Notes under the pieces: generated by a model | Told to the model about the DNA's origin: nothing | Database searches by the model: none | What the model saw: the letters and a program-made list of their open reading frames with translations, nothing else | Assembly: GCF_001591385.1 (NCBI RefSeq) | Contig: NZ_BCUU01000050.1 | Span: forward strand, 1-37,631 | Length of the DNA: 37,631 bases | Source: Variovorax soli NBRC 106424 | Lineage (GTDB): Bacteria > Pseudomonadota > Gammaproteobacteria > Burkholderiales > Burkholderiaceae_C | Direction: 5' to 3' | Position numbers and translations under genes: made by a program | In this document: positions 28,133 through 36,367 of the stretch, in pieces | Numbering within the stretch: the stretch's first letter is position 1 | How the letters are laid out: each line of letters opens with the position of its first letter

Positions 28133-29029
28133 CTAGCGCAGCTTGCCGTTCTGGAAATCGTGCACCGCCTGCACGACCTGCTCGCGCGTGTTCATCACGA
28201 AGGGGCCGTACTGCGCGATGGGTTCGTGCAGGGGCTTGCCTGCCATCAGCAGCACCCGGGCCGGGCTGTGGTTGGTGCGCGGCGCGCGAAGCAGCACGCC
28301 GTCGCTGTCCGGCGCGTTGGCCAGGATGGCCATGCGCTTGGTCGGCACCTCGCTGTTGCCGATGAAGACAGATTCGCGGAACACGTAGATGAGCGCGTTG
28401 TGATCGGCCGGCAGCTCTTGCGAGAACTCCGTGCCGGGCGGCAGGGTGATGTCCACATACAGCGGCTCGGTGTGCTCGCGCTGCATCGCGCCGGCCACGC
28501 CGTTGCTGGTGCCGGCGATCACGCGCACATGCACGCCGCTCTGCGTGCCGTATTCGGGAATCTCGCTGCTCTGGATGTCGCGATACCAGGGCTCGCGCAT
28601 CTTGTCCTTGGCCGGCAGGTTGAGCCACAGCTGGAAGCCTTCCATGCGGCCTTCCTCCTGCTCGGGCAGTTCGCTGTGCACCAGGCCCCGGCCGGCGGTC
28701 ATCCACTGCACGCCGCCGTTTTGCAGCAGGCCCTCGTGGCCCGCGCTGTCGCGGTGGCGCATGCGGCCCGCGATCATGTAGGTCACGGTCTCGAAGCCGC
28801 GGTGCGGATGGTTGGGAAAGCCGCCGATGTAGTCGCCCGGGTTGTCGCTGCCGAAGGCGTCCAGCATCAGGAACGGGTCCAGGCGCTGCTGCAGCGGCTG
28901 GTGGAGCACGCGCGTGAGCTTGACGCCGTCGCCGTCGCTGGTGGACACGCCCGCCACGATGTGGTCGATGCCGCGCGGCTGCGTCAGCACGGGCAGCGGA
29001 ACATGGTTGGGATGGTGTGCGCTGGTCAT
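28133..29029 (-). CDS. Pirin family protein
   Basis: A 298-residue bicupin. The N-terminal metal-site cupin contains PHRGFETVTYMIAG-like NHPHRGFETVTYM and the HSE motif in GLVHSELPEQ. A second cupin with pirin C-terminal signatures follows (VLLMAGKPLHEPIAQYGPFV). Pirins are Fe-binding proteins, some with quercetinase activity and some acting as redox regulators. The start is the ATG at 29029, although the frame remains open upstream over the racemase gene. It is 52 bp downstream of the racemase and may be part of that operon. Confidence 0.9.
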   Translation of the reverse strand: MTSAHHPNHVPLPVLTQPRGIDHIVAGVSTSDGDGVKLTRVLHQPLQQRLDPFLMLDAFGSDNPGDYIGGFPNHPHRGFETVTYMIAGRMRHRDSAGHEGLLQNGGVQWMTAGRGLVHSELPEQEEGRMEGFQLWLNLPAKDKMREPWYRDIQSSEIPEYGTQSGVHVRVIAGTSNGVAGAMQREHTEPLYVDITLPPGTEFSQELPADHNALIYVFRESVFIGNSEVPTKRMAILANAPDSDGVLLRAPRTNHSPARVLLMAGKPLHEPIAQYGPFVMNTREQVVQAVHDFQNGKLR

Positions 29030-29081
29030 GGGGAGCGATGGTGGCACCGTTTGCCCGACCGCGCACCCCGCGTGGGTTCCT

Positions 29082-29822
29082 TCAGGGCAGGGCGCCCATT
29101 TCCCAGGAAAGGTTTTCCCAGGCGACGCCGAAGCGGCCTTCGTTCGCCGGGTCCGGGGCGCGCTCGCGTGCCTGCAGTGCCTGCAATGCCCACTGGGCGC
29201 CGGCCCGCACGCTGTCGACGAGGGGGACCGACAGCTGGTGCTCGATGTCCGCCGCCATGCCGGCCAGCCCGGCGCCGCCCAGCACCACCGCCTGCGCGCC
29301 GAAGCGCTGCGCCGCCTCCTGGCAGGCAGCTGCCAGCAGAACGCGCGCGCCCTCCGGGTCGGCTGCCAGTTCAGCGCCGCTGGGCGCCACCGTGTGGATG
29401 CCTGCGAGCGCATCGCCGTAGCCCAGTGCATGGGCCAGGCGTGCCAGCATCGGGCGCCAGCGTTCGCCGCCCGTCACCACCGCAAACCGGCCGTGTGCCG
29501 CCGCGGCGGCGAACGACGCTTCGGCCAGCCCCGACACCGGCACGCCGGCGCCTTCGCGCAGGGCGAACAGGCCCGGATCGCCGAAGCAGCCGATCAGCAC
29601 CGCGTCGGGCCGCTCGGCCTTGCTCAGATGCACCGCCCAGGCGTCGAGCACCGCATGCTGGGCGACCGCATAGGTGGCTTCCGAAGCGATGTAGGCGGCA
29701 CCGAAGCGCGCGCCGACGGTGCGTACCTGCACGGCCTGGCCGACCTCTTCCTGCACGTGCGCCTGCAGCAGCCCGCTGACCGGCACAGAGGTGTTGGGAT
29801 TGATGACCAGCAGCGAAGGCAT
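29082..29822 (-). CDS. Asp/Glu/hydantoin racemase family protein lacking the second cysteine
   Basis: A 246-residue protein of the HyuE-type Asp/Glu racemase family, starting MPSLLVINPNTS. The first catalytic Cys is present (Cys79 in IGCFGDPG). The second, normally in LGCAGM, is replaced by glycine: VVLGGAGLAGM, Gly183 (codon GGC). Two-base racemases need both, so it may catalyse a different one-Cys reaction (as arylmalonate decarboxylase or maleate isomerase-like relatives do) or be inactive. It lies 17 bases after an ABC permease gene in the same direction. The substrate is unknown. Confidence 0.85.
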   Translation of the reverse strand: MPSLLVINPNTSVPVSGLLQAHVQEEVGQAVQVRTVGARFGAAYIASEATYAVAQHAVLDAWAVHLSKAERPDAVLIGCFGDPGLFALREGAGVPVSGLAEASFAAAAAHGRFAVVTGGERWRPMLARLAHALGYGDALAGIHTVAPSGAELAADPEGARVLLAAACQEAAQRFGAQAVVLGGAGLAGMAADIEHQLSVPLVDSVRAGAQWALQALQARERAPDPANEGRFGVAWENLSWEMGALP

Positions 29823-29839
29823 GCGGGCGCTCCGGCCGT

Positions 29840-30745
29840 TCAGGTGCGGCGTGCCTTCGAGCGCCGCCCCAGCAGCGCCGCGGCGCACAGCGCCAGGCCC
29901 ATGACCAGCAGCGAGACCACGGTGGTGACCGTGCCCAGCGCATAGATGGCCGGCGTGGTCACCGTGGAGGTGAGGCCCTGCAGTTCCAGCGGCAGCGTGT
30001 TCACGTCGCCGATGGCCTGCGAGGTGCGGGCGATCTCGTCCCAGCTGAGCGTGAAGCCGAACATGCCGATGCCGACGATGGAAGGGCCGATGAGCGGCAG
30101 CACCACGTGCACGAAGCCCTGCCAGGGCGTGGCGCCCAGGTCGCGCGCGGCTTCTTCATACGCCGGGTTGAAGCGGTTGAACACCGCGAACATGATCAGC
30201 AGCCCGAACGGCAGCGTCCAGGTGAGGTGCGCGCCCAGCGCCGAGGTCAGCAGGCCCAGCGCGGTGCCGTATCCCTCCAGCAGGTTGTCGGCGCCCATGG
30301 CGGTGAGCAGTTCCTTCAGCCCCGTGTCGACCAGCCGGAACTGCAGCCCGATGCCCAGCGACACGATGATCGACGGCATGATGAGGCTGGCCACGGCGAT
30401 GTAGAACAGCGCGTCGCCGCCGCGCAGCTTCTTGCGAAAGGCCAGCCCGGCCAGCACCGACAGCACCACGGTGAGTCCGGTGACCACCGTGCCGAGCATC
30501 AGCGAGCGCCGGAACGCTGCACCGATGTCCACCGTGCCCAGCCCTTCGGCCAGCTTGTGGAACCAGTGCAGCGACAGGCCGCGCAGCGGAAAGGTCAGGC
30601 CGCCCTCGGGCCCCTGGAAGCTCAGCACGAAGATGGTGAGCATCGGTCCGTAGAGAAACAGCAGGAACAGCCCGAACACGAGCGCCAGCGGCCAGAAGCC
30701 GGCCGGTCGCGCATCGCGCAGGTGGTGCGGTTTGAGCACTCTCAT
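29840..30745 (-). CDS. ABC transporter permease (PotC-like)
   Basis: A 301-residue inner-membrane permease with six helices and the EAA loop (YEEAARDLGATPWQGFVHVVLPL) that contacts the ATPase. It belongs to the spermidine/putrescine-type (PotC, BPD_transp_1) group. The start ATG at 30745 overlaps the stop of the partner permease (ATGA). It is the last transporter gene before the racemase. Confidence 0.92.
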   Translation of the reverse strand: MRVLKPHHLRDARPAGFWPLALVFGLFLLFLYGPMLTIFVLSFQGPEGGLTFPLRGLSLHWFHKLAEGLGTVDIGAAFRRSLMLGTVVTGLTVVLSVLAGLAFRKKLRGGDALFYIAVASLIMPSIIVSLGIGLQFRLVDTGLKELLTAMGADNLLEGYGTALGLLTSALGAHLTWTLPFGLLIMFAVFNRFNPAYEEAARDLGATPWQGFVHVVLPLIGPSIVGIGMFGFTLSWDEIARTSQAIGDVNTLPLELQGLTSTVTTPAIYALGTVTTVVSLLVMGLALCAAALLGRRSKARRT

Positions 30746-31653
30746 AGTTCCTTGCGGATGTCCACCAGGCGCGTGAGCCCCCAGATGATCATCAGCACCA
30801 CGGCCAGGAGGATGACCGCATTGGCCGCGGCCAGCGGAAACTGCAGGTACGAGGTCTGCACCTGGATGATCTTGCCCACCGAGGCGATCTGCTGGCCGCC
30901 CATCACGCCGATGGTGACGAAGTCGCCCATGACGATGGTGATGACGAAGATGGAGCCGATCACGATGCCCGACTTGCACAGCGGCACGATCACGTTCCAC
31001 AGCGTCTGCCAGCCGCTGGCGCCGGCATCGCTGGCGGCTTCCAGCAGCGAGCGGTCGATGCGCATCATGCTGTTGAAGATGGGCACGATCATGAACATGG
31101 TGTAGAGGTGCACGAAGGCCAGCACCACCGAGAAGTCGGAGAACAGCAGCCATTCCACCGGCTGGTCGACCAGGCCCAGCCCCATGAGCCCCTGGTTCAC
31201 CAGGCCATTGCGGCCCAAAAGCGGCACCCACGAGATCATGCGGATCACGTTCGACGTCCAGAAGGGCACGGTGCACAGCACGAAGAGCACCGTCTGCACC
31301 GTGGCCGAGCGCACGTGGAAGGCCAGGAAGTACGCCACCGCGAAGCCCAGCACCAGCGTGATGGCCCACACCAGCAGGCAGAACTTGAGCGTGCTGAGGT
31401 AGGTCGACAGCGTGACGCACAGGTCGCCGTTGTCGGTGAGATGCGAGCAGCCCTCGAAGATGCTGGCGTAGTTGCGCAGCGTGAGCGCCGGAAGCAGTTC
31501 GTACTCGTTGAAGTTCCACAGACTGACCATGGCGATCAGCCCCAGCGGAACCAGGAAGAACAGGAAGAACACCAGCGCGAAGGGCGCGGCCTGCCACCAG
31601 GCCGCGATGCCGCCGTGCCCCGCCTCAGCCGTCGATGCCGCGCGCAGGTTCAT
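30742..31653 (-). CDS. ABC transporter permease (PotB-like)
   Basis: A 303-residue permease with about six membrane helices and a PotB-type EAA motif (LEAASDAGASGWQTLWNVIVPL). I chose the ATG at 31653, overlapping the substrate-binding protein stop by one base (TGATG). A GTG just before it is in frame too. Together with the PotC-like partner it forms the membrane channel. Confidence 0.92.
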   Translation of the reverse strand: MNLRAASTAEAGHGGIAAWWQAAPFALVFFLFFLVPLGLIAMVSLWNFNEYELLPALTLRNYASIFEGCSHLTDNGDLCVTLSTYLSTLKFCLLVWAITLVLGFAVAYFLAFHVRSATVQTVLFVLCTVPFWTSNVIRMISWVPLLGRNGLVNQGLMGLGLVDQPVEWLLFSDFSVVLAFVHLYTMFMIVPIFNSMMRIDRSLLEAASDAGASGWQTLWNVIVPLCKSGIVIGSIFVITIVMGDFVTIGVMGGQQIASVGKIIQVQTSYLQFPLAAANAVILLAVVLMIIWGLTRLVDIRKEL

Positions 31654-32921
31654 CACGCGGCGACGAACTCATTCCACTTCCTGACCATGTACTCGTTCTC
31701 GTCCATGACCGCGTTCCAGCAGGCGATGCCGCCCATGCGCTGCTCGTAGCTGCCGCCGTCGCGCACCGAGCCGGCCTTGGCCAGCAGGTCGCCGTTGGGG
31801 CTCTTGATGTCCTGCGAGGCGGGCTTGCCTTCCATCCAGTAGGCCCACTCGTAGGCTTCCATCTTGGCCTTGGCGGTGTCGAGCACCGCGCTGTAGTAGC
31901 CCTGGCGGTTGAGGTACGCACCGGCCCAGCCGTCGAGGAACCAGTTGATGAACTCGTAGGCGCCGTCCAGCTTCTTGCCCGACAGCGTGGCCGGCACGCC
32001 GAAGCCCGCGGCCCAGGCGCGATAGCCCTCCTTGAGGGGCTGGAACACGCAGTCGATGCCCTTGGTGCGCACGGCGGTCACGGCCGGGCTCCACATCGAC
32101 TGGATGACCACTTCGCCCGACGCCATGAGGTTGACCGACTCGTTGAAGTCCTTCCACAGCGCGCGGAACTGGCCGGCCTTCTTGGCCTCGATCAGGGTCT
32201 TGATCGTCAGGTCGATCTCGGCCTTGGTCATGTTGCCTTTGTCGGCGTACTTGTGCAGGCCCTTGGCCTCCACCACCATCGCCGCGTCCATGATGCCGAT
32301 GGACGGAATGTTCAGGATGGCCGCCTTGCCCTTGAACTCCGGGTTGAGCAGCTCGGCCCACGAGCCGATGGGCCGCTTGATCAGGTCGGGCCGGATGCCC
32401 AGCGTGTCGGCGTTGTACACGGTGGGAATCAGCGTCATGTACTGCGTGGGCGTGGCCGAGAACTTCTTGCTTTTCTCGCTTTCCAGGAACATGACCTTCT
32501 TGGGCGCGGTGCCCTGGTCGCCCACCTTCTTGCCGGCCACCTCGCCCTTGGTGAAGAGCGTGGTGATCTTGTCGGCGTTCTTGATCTTCTTCGTGTCGAT
32601 GCCCTTGAGGTTGCCGGTGGGCACGATCTTCTTGAGCGAGAAGTACTCGGTGTCGATCAGATCGAAGCTGTTGGGCGCCGTGACGGCGCGCTTGGTCACG
32701 TCGTCGGTGGTCACGGCCACGTACTGGATCTCGATGCCGGTGTCCGCCTTGAACTTCTCGGCAATGGCCTTGTCCTGGTTCACCGCCGTGCCGAGGTAGC
32801 GCAGCACGATTTTTTCCTGCGCGTGGACGAAGGGCGCGATGCCGGTGGCCAGGATGCCGGCCGTGCCCTGCAGCAGGTGGCGGCGCTGGATGCCGGAGTT
32901 GTCTTGGTTGTGGTCGGACAT
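31653..32921 (-). CDS. Extracellular solute-binding protein (PotD-like)
   Basis: A 422-residue periplasmic binding protein of the PotD/family 1 type. The N-terminus has a twin-arginine-like start (QRRHLLQGTAG) leading to a hydrophobic stretch and AHAQ cleavage site. The mature part shows KIVLRYLGTAVNQ and a long hinge-linked bilobal pattern. Length is greater than PotD (about 348), closer to the larger putative-polyamine/opine-type group. Ligand is unknown. GAGGAGG lies 8 bases before the ATG. Its stop overlaps the permease start. Confidence 0.9.
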   Translation of the reverse strand: MSDHNQDNSGIQRRHLLQGTAGILATGIAPFVHAQEKIVLRYLGTAVNQDKAIAEKFKADTGIEIQYVAVTTDDVTKRAVTAPNSFDLIDTEYFSLKKIVPTGNLKGIDTKKIKNADKITTLFTKGEVAGKKVGDQGTAPKKVMFLESEKSKKFSATPTQYMTLIPTVYNADTLGIRPDLIKRPIGSWAELLNPEFKGKAAILNIPSIGIMDAAMVVEAKGLHKYADKGNMTKAEIDLTIKTLIEAKKAGQFRALWKDFNESVNLMASGEVVIQSMWSPAVTAVRTKGIDCVFQPLKEGYRAWAAGFGVPATLSGKKLDGAYEFINWFLDGWAGAYLNRQGYYSAVLDTAKAKMEAYEWAYWMEGKPASQDIKSPNGDLLAKAGSVRDGGSYEQRMGGIACWNAVMDENEYMVRKWNEFVAA

Positions 32922-32987
32922 GGAAGGAGCCTCCTCGGGTTGATGATTCGGGTTGTGCGCGCGTGCGTGCGTTGGCGGGCGGCGTGT

Positions 32988-34088
32988 TCAGGCGGCCATG
33001 GCGGCCAGCGGGTCGCGGCGCATCCGGGTGGGCTGCGGCTGCCGCGGTGCGGGGCGCTGTGCGCCGGGCTGCAAGGCATGGGCGTGGGCTTCGTCCCACC
33101 ACAGCAGCACCGGCTGGCCCAGCTCGAAGGGGCACGCCAGGAAATCGCTCTCGTGCAGCAGCACCGCCACCTGTTTCATCGCGGGTGCCGCCTGGGCTTC
33201 ATCGGCCAGCTGCAGGCCCAGCAGCACGTAGGTGCCCTGGTATTCGATGTCGGTGATGTGCGCCGCCAGGCCGCTGGCGCCGGGCGCCTGGGCGGCGGCG
33301 ATGCGCATGTGGTCGTTGCGCACGGCCACCAGGCCCGAAGCGGTCTGCAGCACGTTGTGGCCGCCCATGAACCGGGCCACGAATTCATTGGCGGGAAAGT
33401 TGTAGACCTGGTGCGGCGAGCCCACCTGCTCGATCAGCCCGTGGTTCATCACCACCATGGTGTCGGCCAGGGCCATGGCTTCTTCCTGCGAGTGGGTGAC
33501 GTGGATGAAGGTGAGCCCCAGCTCTTTTTGCCAGCGTCGCAGCTCGGCGCGCATCTGCACGCGCAGGAAGGGGTCGAGCGCCGACAGGGGCTCGTCCAGC
33601 AGCAGCACCTTGGGCTCGGTGATGAGCGCGCGGGCCAGCGCCACGCGCTGCTGCTGACCGCCGGAGAGTTCGGCCGGCTTGCGCTGGGCGAGGTGGCCCA
33701 TGGCCACGCGCTCGAGCAGCGCGCCGGCGCGCCGGTGCCGCTCGGCCCGGGCCACGCCCTTCATCTTCAGGCTGAAAGCCACGTTGTCCAGCGCCGAGAG
33801 ATGCGGGAACAGGGCAAAGCTCTGGAACATCATGGCCGTGCCGCGGGCGGCGGCGGGCAGCCGGGTGATGTTGCGGTTGGCGAGCAGGATGTCGCCATGC
33901 GTGACGGATTCGTGGCCGGCGATCATGCGCAGCGTGGTGCTCTTGCCGCAGCCGGAGGGGCCCAGCAGGCAGCAGTAGCTGCCGCTGGCAATGCGCAGGT
34001 CGATCTGGTCCACGGCGGGCGGGATGTCGACCGCGTATTGCTTGGTCAGGGCAACGATCTCAACCGCGATGTCGGGGGCTGCATCCAT
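32988..34088 (-). CDS. ABC transporter ATP-binding protein (PotA-like)
   Basis: A 366-residue ATPase with Walker A GPSGCGKST (43-51), signature LSGGQQQR (about 144), Walker B LLLDEP (about 163), an H-loop (HVTHSQEE) and a C-terminal TOBE domain, as in PotA/UgpC-type importers. It heads the operon (ATPase, binding protein, two permeases, racemase) all on the minus strand. The start is the ATG at 34088 (MDAAPDIAVEI), just downstream of two inverted repeats. Confidence 0.94.
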   Translation of the reverse strand: MDAAPDIAVEIVALTKQYAVDIPPAVDQIDLRIASGSYCCLLGPSGCGKSTTLRMIAGHESVTHGDILLANRNITRLPAAARGTAMMFQSFALFPHLSALDNVAFSLKMKGVARAERHRRAGALLERVAMGHLAQRKPAELSGGQQQRVALARALITEPKVLLLDEPLSALDPFLRVQMRAELRRWQKELGLTFIHVTHSQEEAMALADTMVVMNHGLIEQVGSPHQVYNFPANEFVARFMGGHNVLQTASGLVAVRNDHMRIAAAQAPGASGLAAHITDIEYQGTYVLLGLQLADEAQAAPAMKQVAVLLHESDFLACPFELGQPVLLWWDEAHAHALQPGAQRPAPRQPQPTRMRRDPLAAMAA

Positions 34089-34093
34089 GGGCA

Positions 34094-34138
34094 GCACACC
34101 GCAAGACGTGTGCCACCGACATTGCACCGTGCTGGTGC
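34094..34138. promoter_or_regulatory. Two inverted repeats before the ABC importer operon
   Basis: GCACAC-N8-GTGTGC (34094-34113) and GCACC-N5-GGTGC (34124-34138) occupy the 61-bp gap between the GNAT gene and the ATPase start. They are well placed as operators of the importer operon, which otherwise shows no local regulator gene. No regulator can be named. Confidence 0.35.
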
Positions 34139-34149
34139 GGTGGCCGGGC

Positions 34150-34935
34150 TCAGCCTGCTTCGGGACGGTGCCAGTAGCGGTAGGTCCAGGCCGGCGCGAA
34201 ACCTGCCCGCCGGTACAGCGCCAGGGCCGGTTCGTTGCCGGCCTCGACCTGCAGAAAGACGCGCTCGTAGCCGCGCTCCAGCGCGGCACCGGCCAGGCCC
34301 GCCAGCACCCGGCCCGCCAGGCCGCGGCCACGTGCCGTCTGCACCGTGCGCATGCCGTGCACGCTGGCCCAGCCATGGCCGAAGGAGACGGCGCCGGCCG
34401 CCAGCGTCGCACCGTCCTCGCGCACGCTGGCGTACAGGTTGCCGCTGGCGCGGCTCAAGGCCTGCACGCGGCTGCCGCCGTCCACCGGGTCGAAGCCCGG
34501 GCCGAGAAAGACCTGGGCCCAGGCGGCATCGGGGGCAGCATCGATCTGGGCAGGCGCATCGGCGCCGAGCGCCAGCATGGCGCGAGCTGTGCCCGTCTGG
34601 GTCTGCGTGGGCTTGGCGGCCTGGTAGCCGCGCGCCGTCATGGCGTTGGCCAGGTCGTCGAAGCAGGCCGCCTCTGCCACGCGCAGCTGGGTCGGGAAGC
34701 CTCGTGCTGCGTAGCGCTCCTCGATGCGCTCCAGCAGCCGCGTCGGATCGGCGTGCGGAGCTTGGTGGCGCAGCGGCACGGCGCTCCTGGCGCGGCCGAC
34801 GGTGCCGGGGTCCATGGGCAGCAGCCAGGCTTCGTCGTCCAGCGCGTCCACCCATTGCGGCGCCACGGCATCCAGCGTGGCGCGCTCGATGGCTTCGATG
34901 TCTGCAGCCGCCAATGGCTGATGCGCGGCCGTCAT
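34150..34935 (-). CDS. GNAT family N-acetyltransferase
   Basis: A 261-residue protein. The C-terminal half is a GNAT fold, with acetyl-CoA-binding QTARGRGLAGRVLAGLAGAA and the late EPALALYRRAGFAPAWTYRYW typical of the family. The N-terminal half is less conserved. The ATG overlaps the stop of the upstream transglycosylase-like gene (ATGA), so they are coupled. Substrate is unknown. Confidence 0.88.
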   Translation of the reverse strand: MTAAHQPLAAADIEAIERATLDAVAPQWVDALDDEAWLLPMDPGTVGRARSAVPLRHQAPHADPTRLLERIEERYAARGFPTQLRVAEAACFDDLANAMTARGYQAAKPTQTQTGTARAMLALGADAPAQIDAAPDAAWAQVFLGPGFDPVDGGSRVQALSRASGNLYASVREDGATLAAGAVSFGHGWASVHGMRTVQTARGRGLAGRVLAGLAGAALERGYERVFLQVEAGNEPALALYRRAGFAPAWTYRYWHRPEAG

Positions 34936-36251
34936 GGCGCCGCGGGCGCGACGAAGCGCGCGTTGGCCACGCCGCGAAACAGCGCAGCGCGCTGGCCAGC
35001 CGTGATCTCCTGCACCTGCTCGGCCACCTTGCGTGCGGCCGGTCTGTCGATCTGGCCTTCGGCGCGCCACTTCTGCAGCAGGCCGTCCGGGTCGCGCAGG
35101 AGCGTGGCCATCCAGATCGCCTGCGTGGGCTCCAGCGAGCGTGCGCTGCGCTTGAAGTAGCGGCGCGCCGCGGCCTCGGCGCCGCAGAGCTGCTCGCCCC
35201 AGGGTGCCATGTCCAGATAAGCCTGCAGCAGGCGCTGCTTGCCCGGTGCCCGCTCGAACTCCACCGCATAGAGAAGATCGCGCAGATGCTGCGCTTCGGG
35301 GTCGGGCAGGGGCGGCAGCAGGCGCCGGGCCACCTGGAGGTTGAGCGTCGGGGGCGGCGTCGTCGGCACCGTGATGCGGGCGGCGCTGCTCACGCGTTCG
35401 GCCTTGGCGCTGCCGGCGGCCAGCGGGGCGGCCGGGGCGCTGGCCCGCCCGCGCGCCAGGCTCGCCGAGTCGTAGCCGGGATGCTGGAAGAAGCCGGCAT
35501 CCAGCGCGGCCACCGCGCCGCGGCTGAGCCAGGCGTCGTTGGCGAGCCTGGCCGGCGTACCGCAGCTGGCGGCGCGCGATTCCAGAAGGCCTTCGGCACC
35601 GAGGCCGTCCACCGTGAAGAGCACCAGGCGCGGCTGCAGGTTGAAGGCGCCTTCGGGCAGGGCCAGCTGCAGGCGCAGCGAGGCCGTGCCGCCGATGCGG
35701 GCGCGCTTCAGTTCCGGCAGCTCGGGCACGAGCAGCTGGTACCACTGGCTGATGGGCGCATGGTCCACCTCGGCCGACACCTGCAGGTCTTTTTGCGTGA
35801 GGCGGCCGCTCCAGCGGCCGCGCAGCTCGTTGCCGTTGGCGACGCCGTCCTGCACCGCGCGCAGGTTGCCGAACAAGGAGTCCACGTCGCGCCGGGCGGT
35901 GAGCGTCAGCCGCCACACCTGCACCGGCTTGTCGCCCAGCGCGGGCACCGCCAGGCTGCACCGTTCGCAGTTGAGCTCGAGCCCGCTGGCCTCGTTCCAG
36001 TCGAAGCGCAGGCTGCCGAAGCGGGTGTCGAACCGGTGGCCGGCCAGTTGCGGCGCGAACCACGAAGCGGTGGCCAGGCGCAGCACCGTGGGCACGCCCA
36101 CGTCGAAGCCGATGGGCCCGTACTGCACGCGTTCCGACCACTCGCCCTTGGCCGGCGCCAGCACCAGCTTGACGATGAGCGCGACGGCGATGGCGGCCGT
36201 CACGAACAGTGCCAGCAGCACATACAGCAGGTAACGCAAGGCGGTTTTCAA
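34932..36251 (-). CDS. Degenerate GT51 transglycosylase-like membrane protein
   Basis: A 439-residue protein. One N-terminal membrane helix (about 5-30) is followed by a beta-rich region with CERC and a C-terminal domain resembling the glycosyltransferase 51 of penicillin-binding proteins: AVAALDAGFFQHPGYD, then AVEFERAPGKQRLLQAYLD and GAEAAARRYFKRSARSL. The catalytic Glu of the usual SEDxxFxxHxG is Leu here (about residue 250), and the motif-3 Glu appears as Asp (about 325). The GSTITQQLAKN motif is also missing. I chose the TTG at 36251 since GGGGAG stands 6 bases before it and it puts the helix at the N-terminus. A TTG at 36341 is possible. It is coupled to the GNAT gene. Confidence 0.75.
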   Translation of the reverse strand: MKTALRYLLYVLLALFVTAAIAVALIVKLVLAPAKGEWSERVQYGPIGFDVGVPTVLRLATASWFAPQLAGHRFDTRFGSLRFDWNEASGLELNCERCSLAVPALGDKPVQVWRLTLTARRDVDSLFGNLRAVQDGVANGNELRGRWSGRLTQKDLQVSAEVDHAPISQWYQLLVPELPELKRARIGGTASLRLQLALPEGAFNLQPRLVLFTVDGLGAEGLLESRAASCGTPARLANDAWLSRGAVAALDAGFFQHPGYDSASLARGRASAPAAPLAAGSAKAERVSSAARITVPTTPPPTLNLQVARRLLPPLPDPEAQHLRDLLYAVEFERAPGKQRLLQAYLDMAPWGEQLCGAEAAARRYFKRSARSLEPTQAIWMATLLRDPDGLLQKWRAEGQIDRPAARKVAEQVQEITAGQRAALFRGVANARFVAPAAP

Positions 36252-36367
36252 GAAGCTCTCCCCTCGAGGTTTTAGTGATGCCCCCGAGTGTGCGCGATTG
36301 CGTTTGGCCCTGCGTTGTTCGCGCGCAGCACCGGCGCGCAAACGGCGCCGGCGGATTCACGAATTAG
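36252..36367. promoter_or_regulatory. Gap between transglycosylase-like and aldehyde dehydrogenase genes
   Basis: A 116-bp region without a gene. CCGGCGC and GCGCCGG (about 36331-36351) form a 7-bp stem with no T-run, perhaps a weak end signal for the dehydrogenase transcript on the minus strand. I see no clear promoter. Confidence 0.35.

Noticed and set aside
29840..31597. A 585-residue fusion of two permeases
   Set aside because: The upstream part is the PotB-like gene read in another frame. The ATGA overlap marks two separate genes.
31635..36275. A 1546-residue plus-strand open frame opposite the ABC operon
   Set aside because: It is antisense to several genes with full motifs. Its composition is His/Gly/Ala-rich without domain patterns.
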